Assembly: GCA_903879335.1 (NCBI GenBank)
Contig: CAIRLC010000019.1
Coordinates: 228,331 to 292,330, forward strand
Direction: 5' to 3'
Length of the DNA: 64,000 nucleotides
Source of the DNA: an uncultured Pseudomonadota bacterium
GTDB taxonomy: Bacteria; Pseudomonadota; Gammaproteobacteria; Steroidobacterales; Steroidobacteraceae
Part shown: positions 1 through 7,086 of the stretch, piece by piece
Layout of the letters: each line of letters begins with the position of its first letter
How positions within the stretch are numbered: position 1 is the first letter of the stretch
Translations under genes and position numbers: made by a program
The notes under the pieces: model-generated
The model's input: the letters and a program-made list of their open reading frames with translations, nothing else
Databases searched by the model: none
What the model was told of the DNA's origin: nothing

Positions 1-813
1 TTCCTCGACCAGGATGCAGGTGACTATCGCGAGCAACGGGACCGGCCCGACCTGCCCGCCACCTCGCGGTTGGCACCCGCGCTCCATTTCGGGGAAATTT
101 CGCCCCGGCAAATACTCGCCGCTGCGCAAAGCGCCGCCTCGCGCGCCTCGGTCACCGAGACAGCCGGCATTGACGCCTTCGTCCGAGAAATCGGCTGGCG
201 CGAATTCGCCATTCATATTCTTTTCGCGTTCCCGCACACTACGGAATTGCCGCTGGATGCACGTTTCACCGCTCTGCCGTGGGCCTCTGACGACGCCATT
301 CTCGACGCCTGGCGTCGTGGACGGACCGGCATTCCATTGGTCGACGCCGGCATGCGCGAACTGTGGCACACCGGCTGGATGCATAATCGAGTGCGCATGG
401 TCGTGGCCTCGCTACTGACGAAAAACTTAGGGCAGCACTGGCTACATGGCGCTCGTTGGTTCTATGACACGCTCGTCGATGCCGACCTGGCGGCGAATAC
501 CCTGGGTTGGCAATGGACGGCGGGTTGCGGCGCGGATGCCGCCCCGTACTATCGGATCTTCAATCCGGCACTCCAAGCCGAGCGCTTTGATCCTGATCGG
601 GCCTATATCCGTCGCTGGGTACCAGAAATAGCGGCCTTACCCAACGCATGGATACACAAGCCGTACGATGCACCTGCTAACGTACTGGCCGCTTCGGGGG
701 TGGTGCTTGAGCGCGACTATCCCCGACCCGTCCTGGACTTAACCACCGGACGGGATCGCGCCTTGGCCGCCTATGACGCGGTCAAAGCTGCGCGAGTAGA
801 ACCTGCGCGCTGA
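1..813 (+). CDS. phrB: Deoxyribodipyrimidine photolyase, C-terminal part (5' end outside window)
   Basis: The reading frame is open from the first base and ends with TGA at 811-813, giving the last 270 residues of a cryptochrome/photolyase family protein. The visible part is the helical FAD-binding domain, with the family pattern W-x-W-x-x-G-x-G-x-D-A-x-P-Y-x-R-I-F-N-P near residues 168-187 and the G-I-P-L-V-D-A-G-M-R-E-L block near residue 110. These enzymes use FADH- and blue light to split UV-induced pyrimidine dimers. A folate-type CPD photolyase is most likely, but the antenna domain is not visible, so the subclass is not certain. The next gene starts within 16 bases, so it is the first visible gene of a tight operon with lipid-modifying enzymes. 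Confidence 0.93.
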   Translation, partial: FLDQDAGDYREQRDRPDLPATSRLAPALHFGEISPRQILAAAQSAASRASVTETAGIDAFVREIGWREFAIHILFAFPHTTELPLDARFTALPWASDDAILDAWRRGRTGIPLVDAGMRELWHTGWMHNRVRMVVASLLTKNLGQHWLHGARWFYDTLVDADLAANTLGWQWTAGCGADAAPYYRIFNPALQAERFDPDRAYIRRWVPEIAALPNAWIHKPYDAPANVLAASGVVLERDYPRPVLDLTTGRDRALAAYDAVKAARVEPAR

Positions 814-828
814 TTGTCGGAGAAATAC

Positions 829-1776
829 GTGTTTGGAAAATCTAGCGGATTCAATCCGCTGCAGTTGGTCAAAGCGTGGTTTGACACGGACGCTAGTCTC
901 TCGCCTGAGAGCGATCCACGATCCATTGATCTGGGCCGCATCGTGCCGTTTATTGCGATCCATCTCACCTGTCTATTGGTATTTTGGGTCGGAACCAGCC
1001 CGATTGCGCTGCTGACGGCGCTGGGCCTTTACGTACTGCGGATGTTTGCGATCACGGGGTTCTACCACCGCTATTTCTCGCACCGCGCCTTCCAGACTTC
1101 GCGGATCGCCCAATTTATTTTCGCGGCGCTTGGCGCCATGGCCGTACAACGCGGTCCACTGTGGTGGGCTGCACATCACCGCCACCATCACGCCCACTCG
1201 GATCAACCACAAGATGCCCACTCCCCCCGTCAACACGGTTTCTGGTGGAGTCATATGGGGTGGTTTCTGGCGCGTGGCAACTACCGCACAGAATCAAAGC
1301 GCATCCGGGACTTGGAACAATTTCCCGAATTGAGGTGGCTTGATCGCTTTGATATCGCGATGCCCGTGCTACTTGCGGTCGGACTCTTCGCTGTTGGCGT
1401 CGCACTCCAGCACGACGCGCCTCATCTGCACACCAGTGGCGGACAGCTACTGATTTGGGGCTTTTTTGTCTCTACGGTTGTTTGCTATCACGCGACTTAT
1501 ACGATCAACTCCCTATCGCATGTCATCGGACGCCGTCGTTATCGCACGCCCGATGACAGCCGCAACAACATCTGGTTGGCCCTCCTCACGCTCGGCGAGG
1601 GCTGGCATAACAACCATCACCACTATCCGAAATCGGCGCGCCAAGGGTTCTACTGGTGGGAAATCGACGTGACCTTTTACCTTTTACGTGTCTTAGCGTG
1701 GCTCGGCGTGATCTGGGATCTGCAGCTGGTACCCGCTACGGTGCGCGATAGCCGTCGCCTAAACGCGGGATCCTAA
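829..1776 (+). CDS. Membrane acyl-CoA/acyl-lipid desaturase
   Basis: A 315-residue integral membrane fatty acid desaturase of the stearoyl-CoA delta-9 type. All three histidine boxes that bind the di-iron centre are present: HRYFSH at about residues 80-85, HRHHH at 117-121 and HNNHH at 260-264. Hydrophobic segments lie around residues 38-75 and 185-235. I chose GTG at 829 because GGAG at 819-822 sits six bases upstream; a TTG at 814, directly after the photolyase stop, is also in frame. It would introduce a double bond into membrane acyl chains, possibly supplying the substrate for the Cfa-like methyltransferase encoded further down. The exact regiospecificity cannot be read from sequence. 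Confidence 0.9.
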   Translation: MFGKSSGFNPLQLVKAWFDTDASLSPESDPRSIDLGRIVPFIAIHLTCLLVFWVGTSPIALLTALGLYVLRMFAITGFYHRYFSHRAFQTSRIAQFIFAALGAMAVQRGPLWWAAHHRHHHAHSDQPQDAHSPRQHGFWWSHMGWFLARGNYRTESKRIRDLEQFPELRWLDRFDIAMPVLLAVGLFAVGVALQHDAPHLHTSGGQLLIWGFFVSTVVCYHATYTINSLSHVIGRRRYRTPDDSRNNIWLALLTLGEGWHNNHHHYPKSARQGFYWWEIDVTFYLLRVLAWLGVIWDLQLVPATVRDSRRLNAGS

Positions 1777-3038
1777 TGACCCAGTCGTCTCGTTCAATCG
1801 CGATCATCGGCAGCGGCATTGCTGGACTCACGGTGGCTGAAGGGCTACATCGGCATCGTCCGATCACGGTCTATGAGTCTGAAGCTTGGATCGGTGGGCA
1901 CACGCACACGGTGGATGTGCAGGAGGCCGACCGTGTTGTTTCGGTGGATACCGGATTCATCGTCTGCAACGAGTGGACCTATCCAAATTTCCTGGCCCTA
2001 CTCGCCCGTTACGGAATCAACACTCAGAATTCCAACATGAGCTTTGCGGTCTCGGACGAATGCACGGGCCTTGAATACAACGGTACGAATCTCAATACCT
2101 TATTCGCGCAGCGCCGCAATGTGTTTTCGCCTGGATTTCTCGGAATGATTGCCGACATCCTGCGATTTAACCGAGCGGCACCCGCGTTACTTGAAGAACC
2201 AGGACCAGGCCCAACGCTCGGCGAATGGCTGTCCCAACACCGGTATGGGCGCCGCTTCCTGGAGCACTACATCGTTCCGATGGGTCGATCCATCTGGTCC
2301 GCACAGAAGGATGCGCTGCTGGGATTTCCAGCAAGATTCTTCGTCGATTTTTTCCAGCGCCATGGCTTTTTGAATATAGACAATCGCCCCGTTTGGCAGG
2401 TCGTGCCGGGCGGCTCATCACGCTATGTCGAAATCATCACGGCGGCCTTCCGCGATCGAATCCGCACCTCGACGCCCATCCAATCGATCACGCGCCACGC
2501 AGACGGTGTCACCGTGGTCTTGGGCGACGGCACAGCCGTACAGCATGATGCTGTTGTGATCGCCACGCATGCAGACTCTGCCCTCAAATTACTGGGGGAC
2601 GCTTCCGCCGAGGAACGAGCTTTACTCGGTGCTTTCCCTTTTGAGCCCAATGACGTGGTTCTGCACACGGACCAGCGATTGCTCCCCACCGTCCCTCTGG
2701 CGCGTGCGGCTTGGAACTTTCAGATTCGGGCGGATCGGGATACTGGCTGCTCGCTGACCTATGACATGAACGTGCTGCAATCCCTCAACAGTGCTCAACG
2801 GTACTTGGTGTCGCTCAATCTCACCGATCGCATTGATCCGGCGAAGATATTGGGTCGCTGGAATTACGCGCATCCGGTTTACACACCAGCAGCCGTGGCT
2901 GCACAAGCGCGACATACAGAAATTAGCGGCCAGCGAAACACCTACTACGCCGGGGCCTACTGGCGGTATGGATTCCATGAAGATGGGGTCGTCAGCGGTT
3001 TAAGCGTGCTCGATCAGCTCGGCATCCCGCGAGCCTGA
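1776..3038 (+). CDS. FAD-dependent amine-oxidase-like protein (COG2907 type)
   Basis: A 420-residue flavoprotein beginning with the dinucleotide-binding motif IGSGIAGLTVAEGL at about residues 11-24, then the GGHTHT segment typical of the predicted NAD/FAD-binding amine oxidases of COG2907. The C-terminus has a second flavin-contacting stretch (YYAGAYWRYGFHEDG). Its ATG overlaps the desaturase stop by one base (TAATG), so the two are translationally coupled. In many proteobacteria this family is found next to DUF1365 and Cfa-like genes, exactly as here, and in Rhodobacter such genes belong to the singlet-oxygen response. The substrate is unknown; by context it is an oxidoreductase acting on modified acyl chains rather than on amines. 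Confidence 0.85.
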   Translation: MTQSSRSIAIIGSGIAGLTVAEGLHRHRPITVYESEAWIGGHTHTVDVQEADRVVSVDTGFIVCNEWTYPNFLALLARYGINTQNSNMSFAVSDECTGLEYNGTNLNTLFAQRRNVFSPGFLGMIADILRFNRAAPALLEEPGPGPTLGEWLSQHRYGRRFLEHYIVPMGRSIWSAQKDALLGFPARFFVDFFQRHGFLNIDNRPVWQVVPGGSSRYVEIITAAFRDRIRTSTPIQSITRHADGVTVVLGDGTAVQHDAVVIATHADSALKLLGDASAEERALLGAFPFEPNDVVLHTDQRLLPTVPLARAAWNFQIRADRDTGCSLTYDMNVLQSLNSAQRYLVSLNLTDRIDPAKILGRWNYAHPVYTPAAVAAQARHTEISGQRNTYYAGAYWRYGFHEDGVVSGLSVLDQLGIPRA

Positions 3039-3039
3039 C

Positions 3040-3783
3040 GTGCGCAGTTGCCTGTACATCGGCACCGTACAGCACCAGCGTTATGCGCCGAAACGTAATC
3101 GCTTTCGGTACCGCTTGATGTACGCCCACCTCGACTTAGACGAGTTGGGTTCCGTGTTCGCGAACCGATGGCTCTGGTCGACGCGGCGGTGGGCACCGAT
3201 CCAATTCCGCCGAAGCGACTATCTCGCCCCTACGGATCAACCGCTTAAAACGGTCGCCCTAGACGCCATCGAATCGGCCTTGGGGCGTCGGCCGAGCGGC
3301 GCCGTGCGGCTGCTTGGACATCTGCGACACTTTGGCTATTGCTTTAACCCCGTGACCTTCTATTACGCCTATGAAGGGGAACGACTCGACGCCATCTTGG
3401 CCGAGATCACCAATACCCCTTGGGGTGAACGGCATCGATACGTGCTCGACCTGGCGCAAGCTGAACGCTCGGGGGAAACCTCGGTGTTTCGCTTCGCGAA
3501 AGACTTTCACGTGTCTCCATTCTTGCCGATGGATATCAACTACGAATGGCGTTTTAGTGAACCTGGCAACACGCTCTTTGTGCACATGATCGACCGACAG
3601 GATGAAGATCTCGTATTCGATGCCACGCTTGCTCTCAAACGTCGCAGCATCAGCGCCCAAGAACTGGCCATCGCTTTACTGTTATTCCCGTTCATGACGC
3701 TGAAAGTTATCTTTTTGATTCACTGGCAGGCTTTGCGCCTGTTAGTAAAGCGCACCCCGTTCTACAACCACCCGGATCTGTGA
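3040..3783 (+). CDS. DUF1365 family protein
   Basis: A 247-residue protein starting at GTG 3040, one base after the preceding stop. It carries the family features: an N-terminal Y-I-G-x-V-x-H-x-R segment, the R-x-L-G-H-L-R-x-F-G-Y-C-F-N-P-V-T-F-Y-Y core around residues 90-110, and a K-D-F-H-V-S-P-F block near residue 148. No catalytic mechanism has been assigned to DUF1365. Its near-constant company is the amine-oxidase-like flavoprotein before it and the Cfa-like methyltransferase after it, so a role in the same fatty acid modification is inferred. A hydrophobic stretch near residues 208-235 suggests membrane contact. Confidence 0.88.
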   Translation: MRSCLYIGTVQHQRYAPKRNRFRYRLMYAHLDLDELGSVFANRWLWSTRRWAPIQFRRSDYLAPTDQPLKTVALDAIESALGRRPSGAVRLLGHLRHFGYCFNPVTFYYAYEGERLDAILAEITNTPWGERHRYVLDLAQAERSGETSVFRFAKDFHVSPFLPMDINYEWRFSEPGNTLFVHMIDRQDEDLVFDATLALKRRSISAQELAIALLLFPFMTLKVIFLIHWQALRLLVKRTPFYNHPDL

Positions 3784-3784
3784 C

Positions 3785-5056
3785 ATGAGTCAGACGATCA
3801 TCCCCACATCTCGCCCCAGCAGTACCGAAAGAGCGCCGCCATTCACGGCCTTGGCCCGCCGCACGCTGACCGCGCGTTTGGCACGCTTGACGGACGGTTG
3901 CCTGAAGATCGCCAGTTCCGATGGATCGCTCTCGTTCGGACAAGCAACACATGACCTTCCCATCGTCGAAATCGCGGTTCATTCCGAGCGTTTTTGGGGG
4001 GCAGTTGCGTTCGGCGGATCGGTCGGAGCGGGTGAAAGCTACATCGCAGGTGATTGGCAGGTTAACGATCTCACTGCCCTGATCCGTTTGATGACTCGCA
4101 ATGCCAGCGTACTTGACGATCTTGAAGGCGGTTTGGCACAAATCGTCGAACCCGCGCGGCGTCTCCTGCATTGGTTCAATCGCAATAGTCTGACCGGCAG
4201 TCGTCGCAACATCGCCGCCCATTACGATCTCGGTAATGCTTTTTTTGAACGCATGTTGGACCCGACGATGGCCTATTCGAGTGGGATATACCCCTCCGAA
4301 ACGGCAACTCTTCATGACGCCCAACTGCACAAGTTCGACACCATTTGTCGAAAGTTAGCGTTGTCACCGGGGGATCGGCTGCTTGAGATCGGGACTGGAT
4401 GGGGTGGCCTCGCCATTCATGCCGCCAAACACTATGGCGCTCAGGTCACCACCACGACGATATCGCGCGAGCAATTCGAATACGCCCAAGAGGCGGTCGC
4501 TCGGGCAGGCGTCACCGATCGCGTCACGCTGCTGTTTGAGGACTACAGGGCGCTCACCGGCACCTTCGATAAATTGGTGTCGATTGAAATGATTGAAGCG
4601 GTCGGGCATCAGTTCTTAGACACGTACCTCGGGACTTGCGCTCGTCGTCTAGCCCCGCACGGGATGATGCTATTGCAGGCGATTACCTTGCAGGACCAGT
4701 CGTACGCCGCGGCTCTCAAGCAGGTCGACTTTATTCAACGCTTTGTTTTTCCGGGTAGTTTCATTCCCTCCATCGGAGCGATCACAAGCTCGATCACCCG
4801 CGCGACCGACTTCAAGGTCTTCCATTTGGAAGATATCGGACCGCATTACGCCCGAACACTGGCCGACTGGCGTCACAACGTGTTTGCGGACACGGATGCT
4901 ATCCGCGGCTTAGGCTATTCCGACGAGTTCCTGCGCCTATGGGAGTTTTATCTCTGCTACTGCGAAGGCGGATTTATGGAACGACACATCGGCGACGTTC
5001 AGATGCTCCTCACAAAACCTCGCTGCACCCGCGCGCCGCTGTTGGTGATGGCGTGA
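3785..5056 (+). CDS. cfa: Cyclopropane-fatty-acyl-phospholipid synthase-like methyltransferase
   Basis: A 423-residue SAM-dependent methyltransferase of the CFA/mycolic acid synthase family. The SAM-binding motif LLEIGTGWGGLAIHAA lies at about residues 200-215, preceded by the HYDLGN and MAYSSGIY blocks that are diagnostic of the family, and followed by SIEMIEAVG. The start ATG is one base past the DUF1365 stop. Cfa enzymes add a methylene group across a cis double bond of membrane phospholipid acyl chains; close relatives (for example UfaM of the furan fatty acid pathway in alphaproteobacteria) instead leave a methyl branch. Which product is made here cannot be told from sequence, but the desaturase and flavoprotein in the same operon make a methylated or further oxidised acyl chain a real option. 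Confidence 0.9.
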   Translation: MSQTIIPTSRPSSTERAPPFTALARRTLTARLARLTDGCLKIASSDGSLSFGQATHDLPIVEIAVHSERFWGAVAFGGSVGAGESYIAGDWQVNDLTALIRLMTRNASVLDDLEGGLAQIVEPARRLLHWFNRNSLTGSRRNIAAHYDLGNAFFERMLDPTMAYSSGIYPSETATLHDAQLHKFDTICRKLALSPGDRLLEIGTGWGGLAIHAAKHYGAQVTTTTISREQFEYAQEAVARAGVTDRVTLLFEDYRALTGTFDKLVSIEMIEAVGHQFLDTYLGTCARRLAPHGMMLLQAITLQDQSYAAALKQVDFIQRFVFPGSFIPSIGAITSSITRATDFKVFHLEDIGPHYARTLADWRHNVFADTDAIRGLGYSDEFLRLWEFYLCYCEGGFMERHIGDVQMLLTKPRCTRAPLLVMA

Positions 5057-6486
5057 TGGATCAGTCGCTGCGTGAGGCCTTGCTCAGTCGAGTTGGCCCC
5101 AGTGGACTTCTGGAAGGACCAGACCTGGATCGCTACACGACCGACCATCGTCGTCTTTACCGCGGTCAGGCGAGGTTTGTCGTGCGCCCGAGCAACACTG
5201 CCGAAGTCGCCGCTGTCGTCGAACTGTGCGCCACTCAGGGCATTGCCATGGTGCCCCATGGCGGCAATACATCCTACTGTGGTGGCGCAACCCCCGATGA
5301 GTCTGGTCTACAGGTCGTGATTAGCCTCGAGCGATTACATCGTATCCGAGCGATTGATGCTGTCGGCGGTACCTTGGTGGTCGAGGCCGGTTGCACGTTA
5401 CGGGCCGTGCGCGAGGCAGCGGCATCTGTCGGCCGGCACTTCCCGCTGTCTCTCGGCTCCGAAGGCACTTGCCAGATAGGAGGCAACCTGTCGACCAACG
5501 CTGGCGGCACTCAAGTGCTTCGGCATGGAATGATCAGAGACTTGGTATTAGGTTTAGAAGTGGTGCTTCCAGATGGTCGGGTGTTAAATCAATTGCGTCA
5601 ATTGCGCAAAGACAACACCGGCTATGACCTAAAGCAACTCTTTATCGGCGCAGAGGGGACCCTCGGAATCATCACTGCAGCGGCGTTGCGGATCGGTACG
5701 GCCCCACGAGATGCCTTGACGGCATTGGTGGGTGTCGAGAGTCTCGAGGCGACGCTCGCGTTACTGGGCCGCGTACGCGAAGCCTTTGGAGATCTGGTCG
5801 AGACCTTCGAATACATGCCCGAGTCGGCGGTGACTCTCGCGCTCAAGCATTTCCCGCAATTAAAAAACCCGTTTGACACGGCGCATCCAGCCATCGTGTT
5901 GGTTGAAATTCCCTTGCCAGCCGCATTGAGTGGTCTGCATGAGTCGTTCGCACACTTAATGGCTGCAGAAATTGAAGCCGGACGCGTCCGCGACGCGGTT
6001 GTAGCTCACTCCCTCAGCCAAGCTGATTCCTTTTGGTTCCTGCGCGAAAATATTCCAGCCGCCCAAACGCGGGAAGGCGCATCGCTCAAACACGATGTCT
6101 CCTTACCGCTGGATCGCCTCGCCGAATTTGAACAGCGCGGACTTAGAATCATCGCGGATTTGATCCCGGGCGGTCGCAGCATTGGCTATGGCCATGCCGG
6201 CGACGGCAATCTTCACTTCAACGTAAGTCCAGCTCTGGGCATCGAGAAAAACTCAGCCTTAGAGGCTGCTTTTCTCGGCCACAAAGAGTCGCTCATGCGC
6301 GCACTCCATGACTTAGTCGCAGAACTTGGCGGTAGTTTCAGCGCAGAACATGGCATCGGACGTCTCAAAGTCGATGAGTTGGCGCGGTATGAGGATCCTG
6401 TTGCGCTGGATCTGATGACCCGAATCAAACAGGTCTTAGATCCAAATCGTCTGATGAATCCTGGCAAAGTGGTGCTGCCAAAATGA
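5056..6486 (+). CDS. FAD-linked 2-hydroxyacid dehydrogenase (D-lactate / D-2-hydroxyglutarate dehydrogenase-like)
   Basis: A 476-residue protein with an N-terminal FAD_binding_4 (PCMH-type) domain, seen from VPHGGNTSYCGGA near residue 72 and the GGNLSTNAGG segment, and a C-terminal FAD-oxidase domain with the metal-binding GYGHAGDGNLHFNV and EHGIGRLK motifs. I set the start at ATG 5056, which overlaps the Cfa stop (TGATG); longer in-frame starts lie wholly inside cfa. The family oxidises D-lactate, D-2-hydroxyglutarate or related 2-hydroxyacids and passes electrons to the respiratory chain or an electron transfer flavoprotein. Its coupling to a lipid-modification operon is unusual; it may simply be co-transcribed. 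Confidence 0.88.
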   Translation: MDQSLREALLSRVGPSGLLEGPDLDRYTTDHRRLYRGQARFVVRPSNTAEVAAVVELCATQGIAMVPHGGNTSYCGGATPDESGLQVVISLERLHRIRAIDAVGGTLVVEAGCTLRAVREAAASVGRHFPLSLGSEGTCQIGGNLSTNAGGTQVLRHGMIRDLVLGLEVVLPDGRVLNQLRQLRKDNTGYDLKQLFIGAEGTLGIITAAALRIGTAPRDALTALVGVESLEATLALLGRVREAFGDLVETFEYMPESAVTLALKHFPQLKNPFDTAHPAIVLVEIPLPAALSGLHESFAHLMAAEIEAGRVRDAVVAHSLSQADSFWFLRENIPAAQTREGASLKHDVSLPLDRLAEFEQRGLRIIADLIPGGRSIGYGHAGDGNLHFNVSPALGIEKNSALEAAFLGHKESLMRALHDLVAELGGSFSAEHGIGRLKVDELARYEDPVALDLMTRIKQVLDPNRLMNPGKVVLPK

Positions 6487-7058
6487 CCAGTCGCCGACCG
6501 CCGGTGGCTCCTATTACGACAGCGCGCTTGGTCCTGCGCCGGTTTCAGGCGGGTGATCTGGAACAATTACGGCGAATTGTAGATGACCCCTCCGTAAAAG
6601 CCTTCTCGCCGGATGAACCTCGCGCAATAGCTGCCGCGGAACATGCGGAGCGCGGAGGCCGCAATCGACACCCCGCTGACTTTGAATTTGCCATCGTCGT
6701 CCGTCGCACTGGTCGTGTAGCCGGGGCCTGTGAGCTCGTCATAGGACCACGCCGTTCCGGTGAAATCGGCTACTTGCTGGGCCGCCGGCATTGGGGACAC
6801 GGCTACGCAACAGAGGCCGTACAGGCATTGGTTTCTTTCGGCTTTGACGGCCTGTCTCTCAATCGCTTGCATGCCATAGTCTCTCTAGACAATGCGCGCT
6901 CACGCCGCGTACTCGAGAAGGTCGGTTTTTGCTGGGACGCGCTATTACGGCGACCTGCACGCACCGCCGGGCGCGCCCTGGATGCAGAACGGTACGTCCG
7001 CGACTTTGATATGCCGGTAATCCCACCTTGCCGTAACCGCCGTATCGGCCGATCATGA
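6483..7058 (+). CDS. GNAT N-acetyltransferase (RimJ/RimL type)
   Basis: A 191-residue protein starting with the T-A-R-L-V-L-R-R-F signature of RimJ/RimL-like acetyltransferases. The acetyl-CoA-binding segment follows as GEIGYLLGRRHWGHGYATEA near residues 94-113, then L-H-A-I-V-S-L-D-N-A-R-S-R-R-V-L-E-K-V-G-F. The ATG overlaps the previous stop by four bases (ATGA), so it is read on the same transcript. The acceptor could be a small amine or a protein N-terminus; nothing in the sequence decides this. Confidence 0.85.
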   Translation: MTSRRPPVAPITTARLVLRRFQAGDLEQLRRIVDDPSVKAFSPDEPRAIAAAEHAERGGRNRHPADFEFAIVVRRTGRVAGACELVIGPRRSGEIGYLLGRRHWGHGYATEAVQALVSFGFDGLSLNRLHAIVSLDNARSRRVLEKVGFCWDALLRRPARTAGRALDAERYVRDFDMPVIPPCRNRRIGRS

Positions 7059-7086
7059 CGGGTATCGCCATCGGGATGAACCCAAC

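Noticed and set aside
3707..4330. Long minus-strand frame of 207 residues inside cfa
   Set aside because: It lies wholly opposite conserved DUF1365/Cfa coding sequence and has no motif; the + strand frame carries clear SAM-binding motifs.
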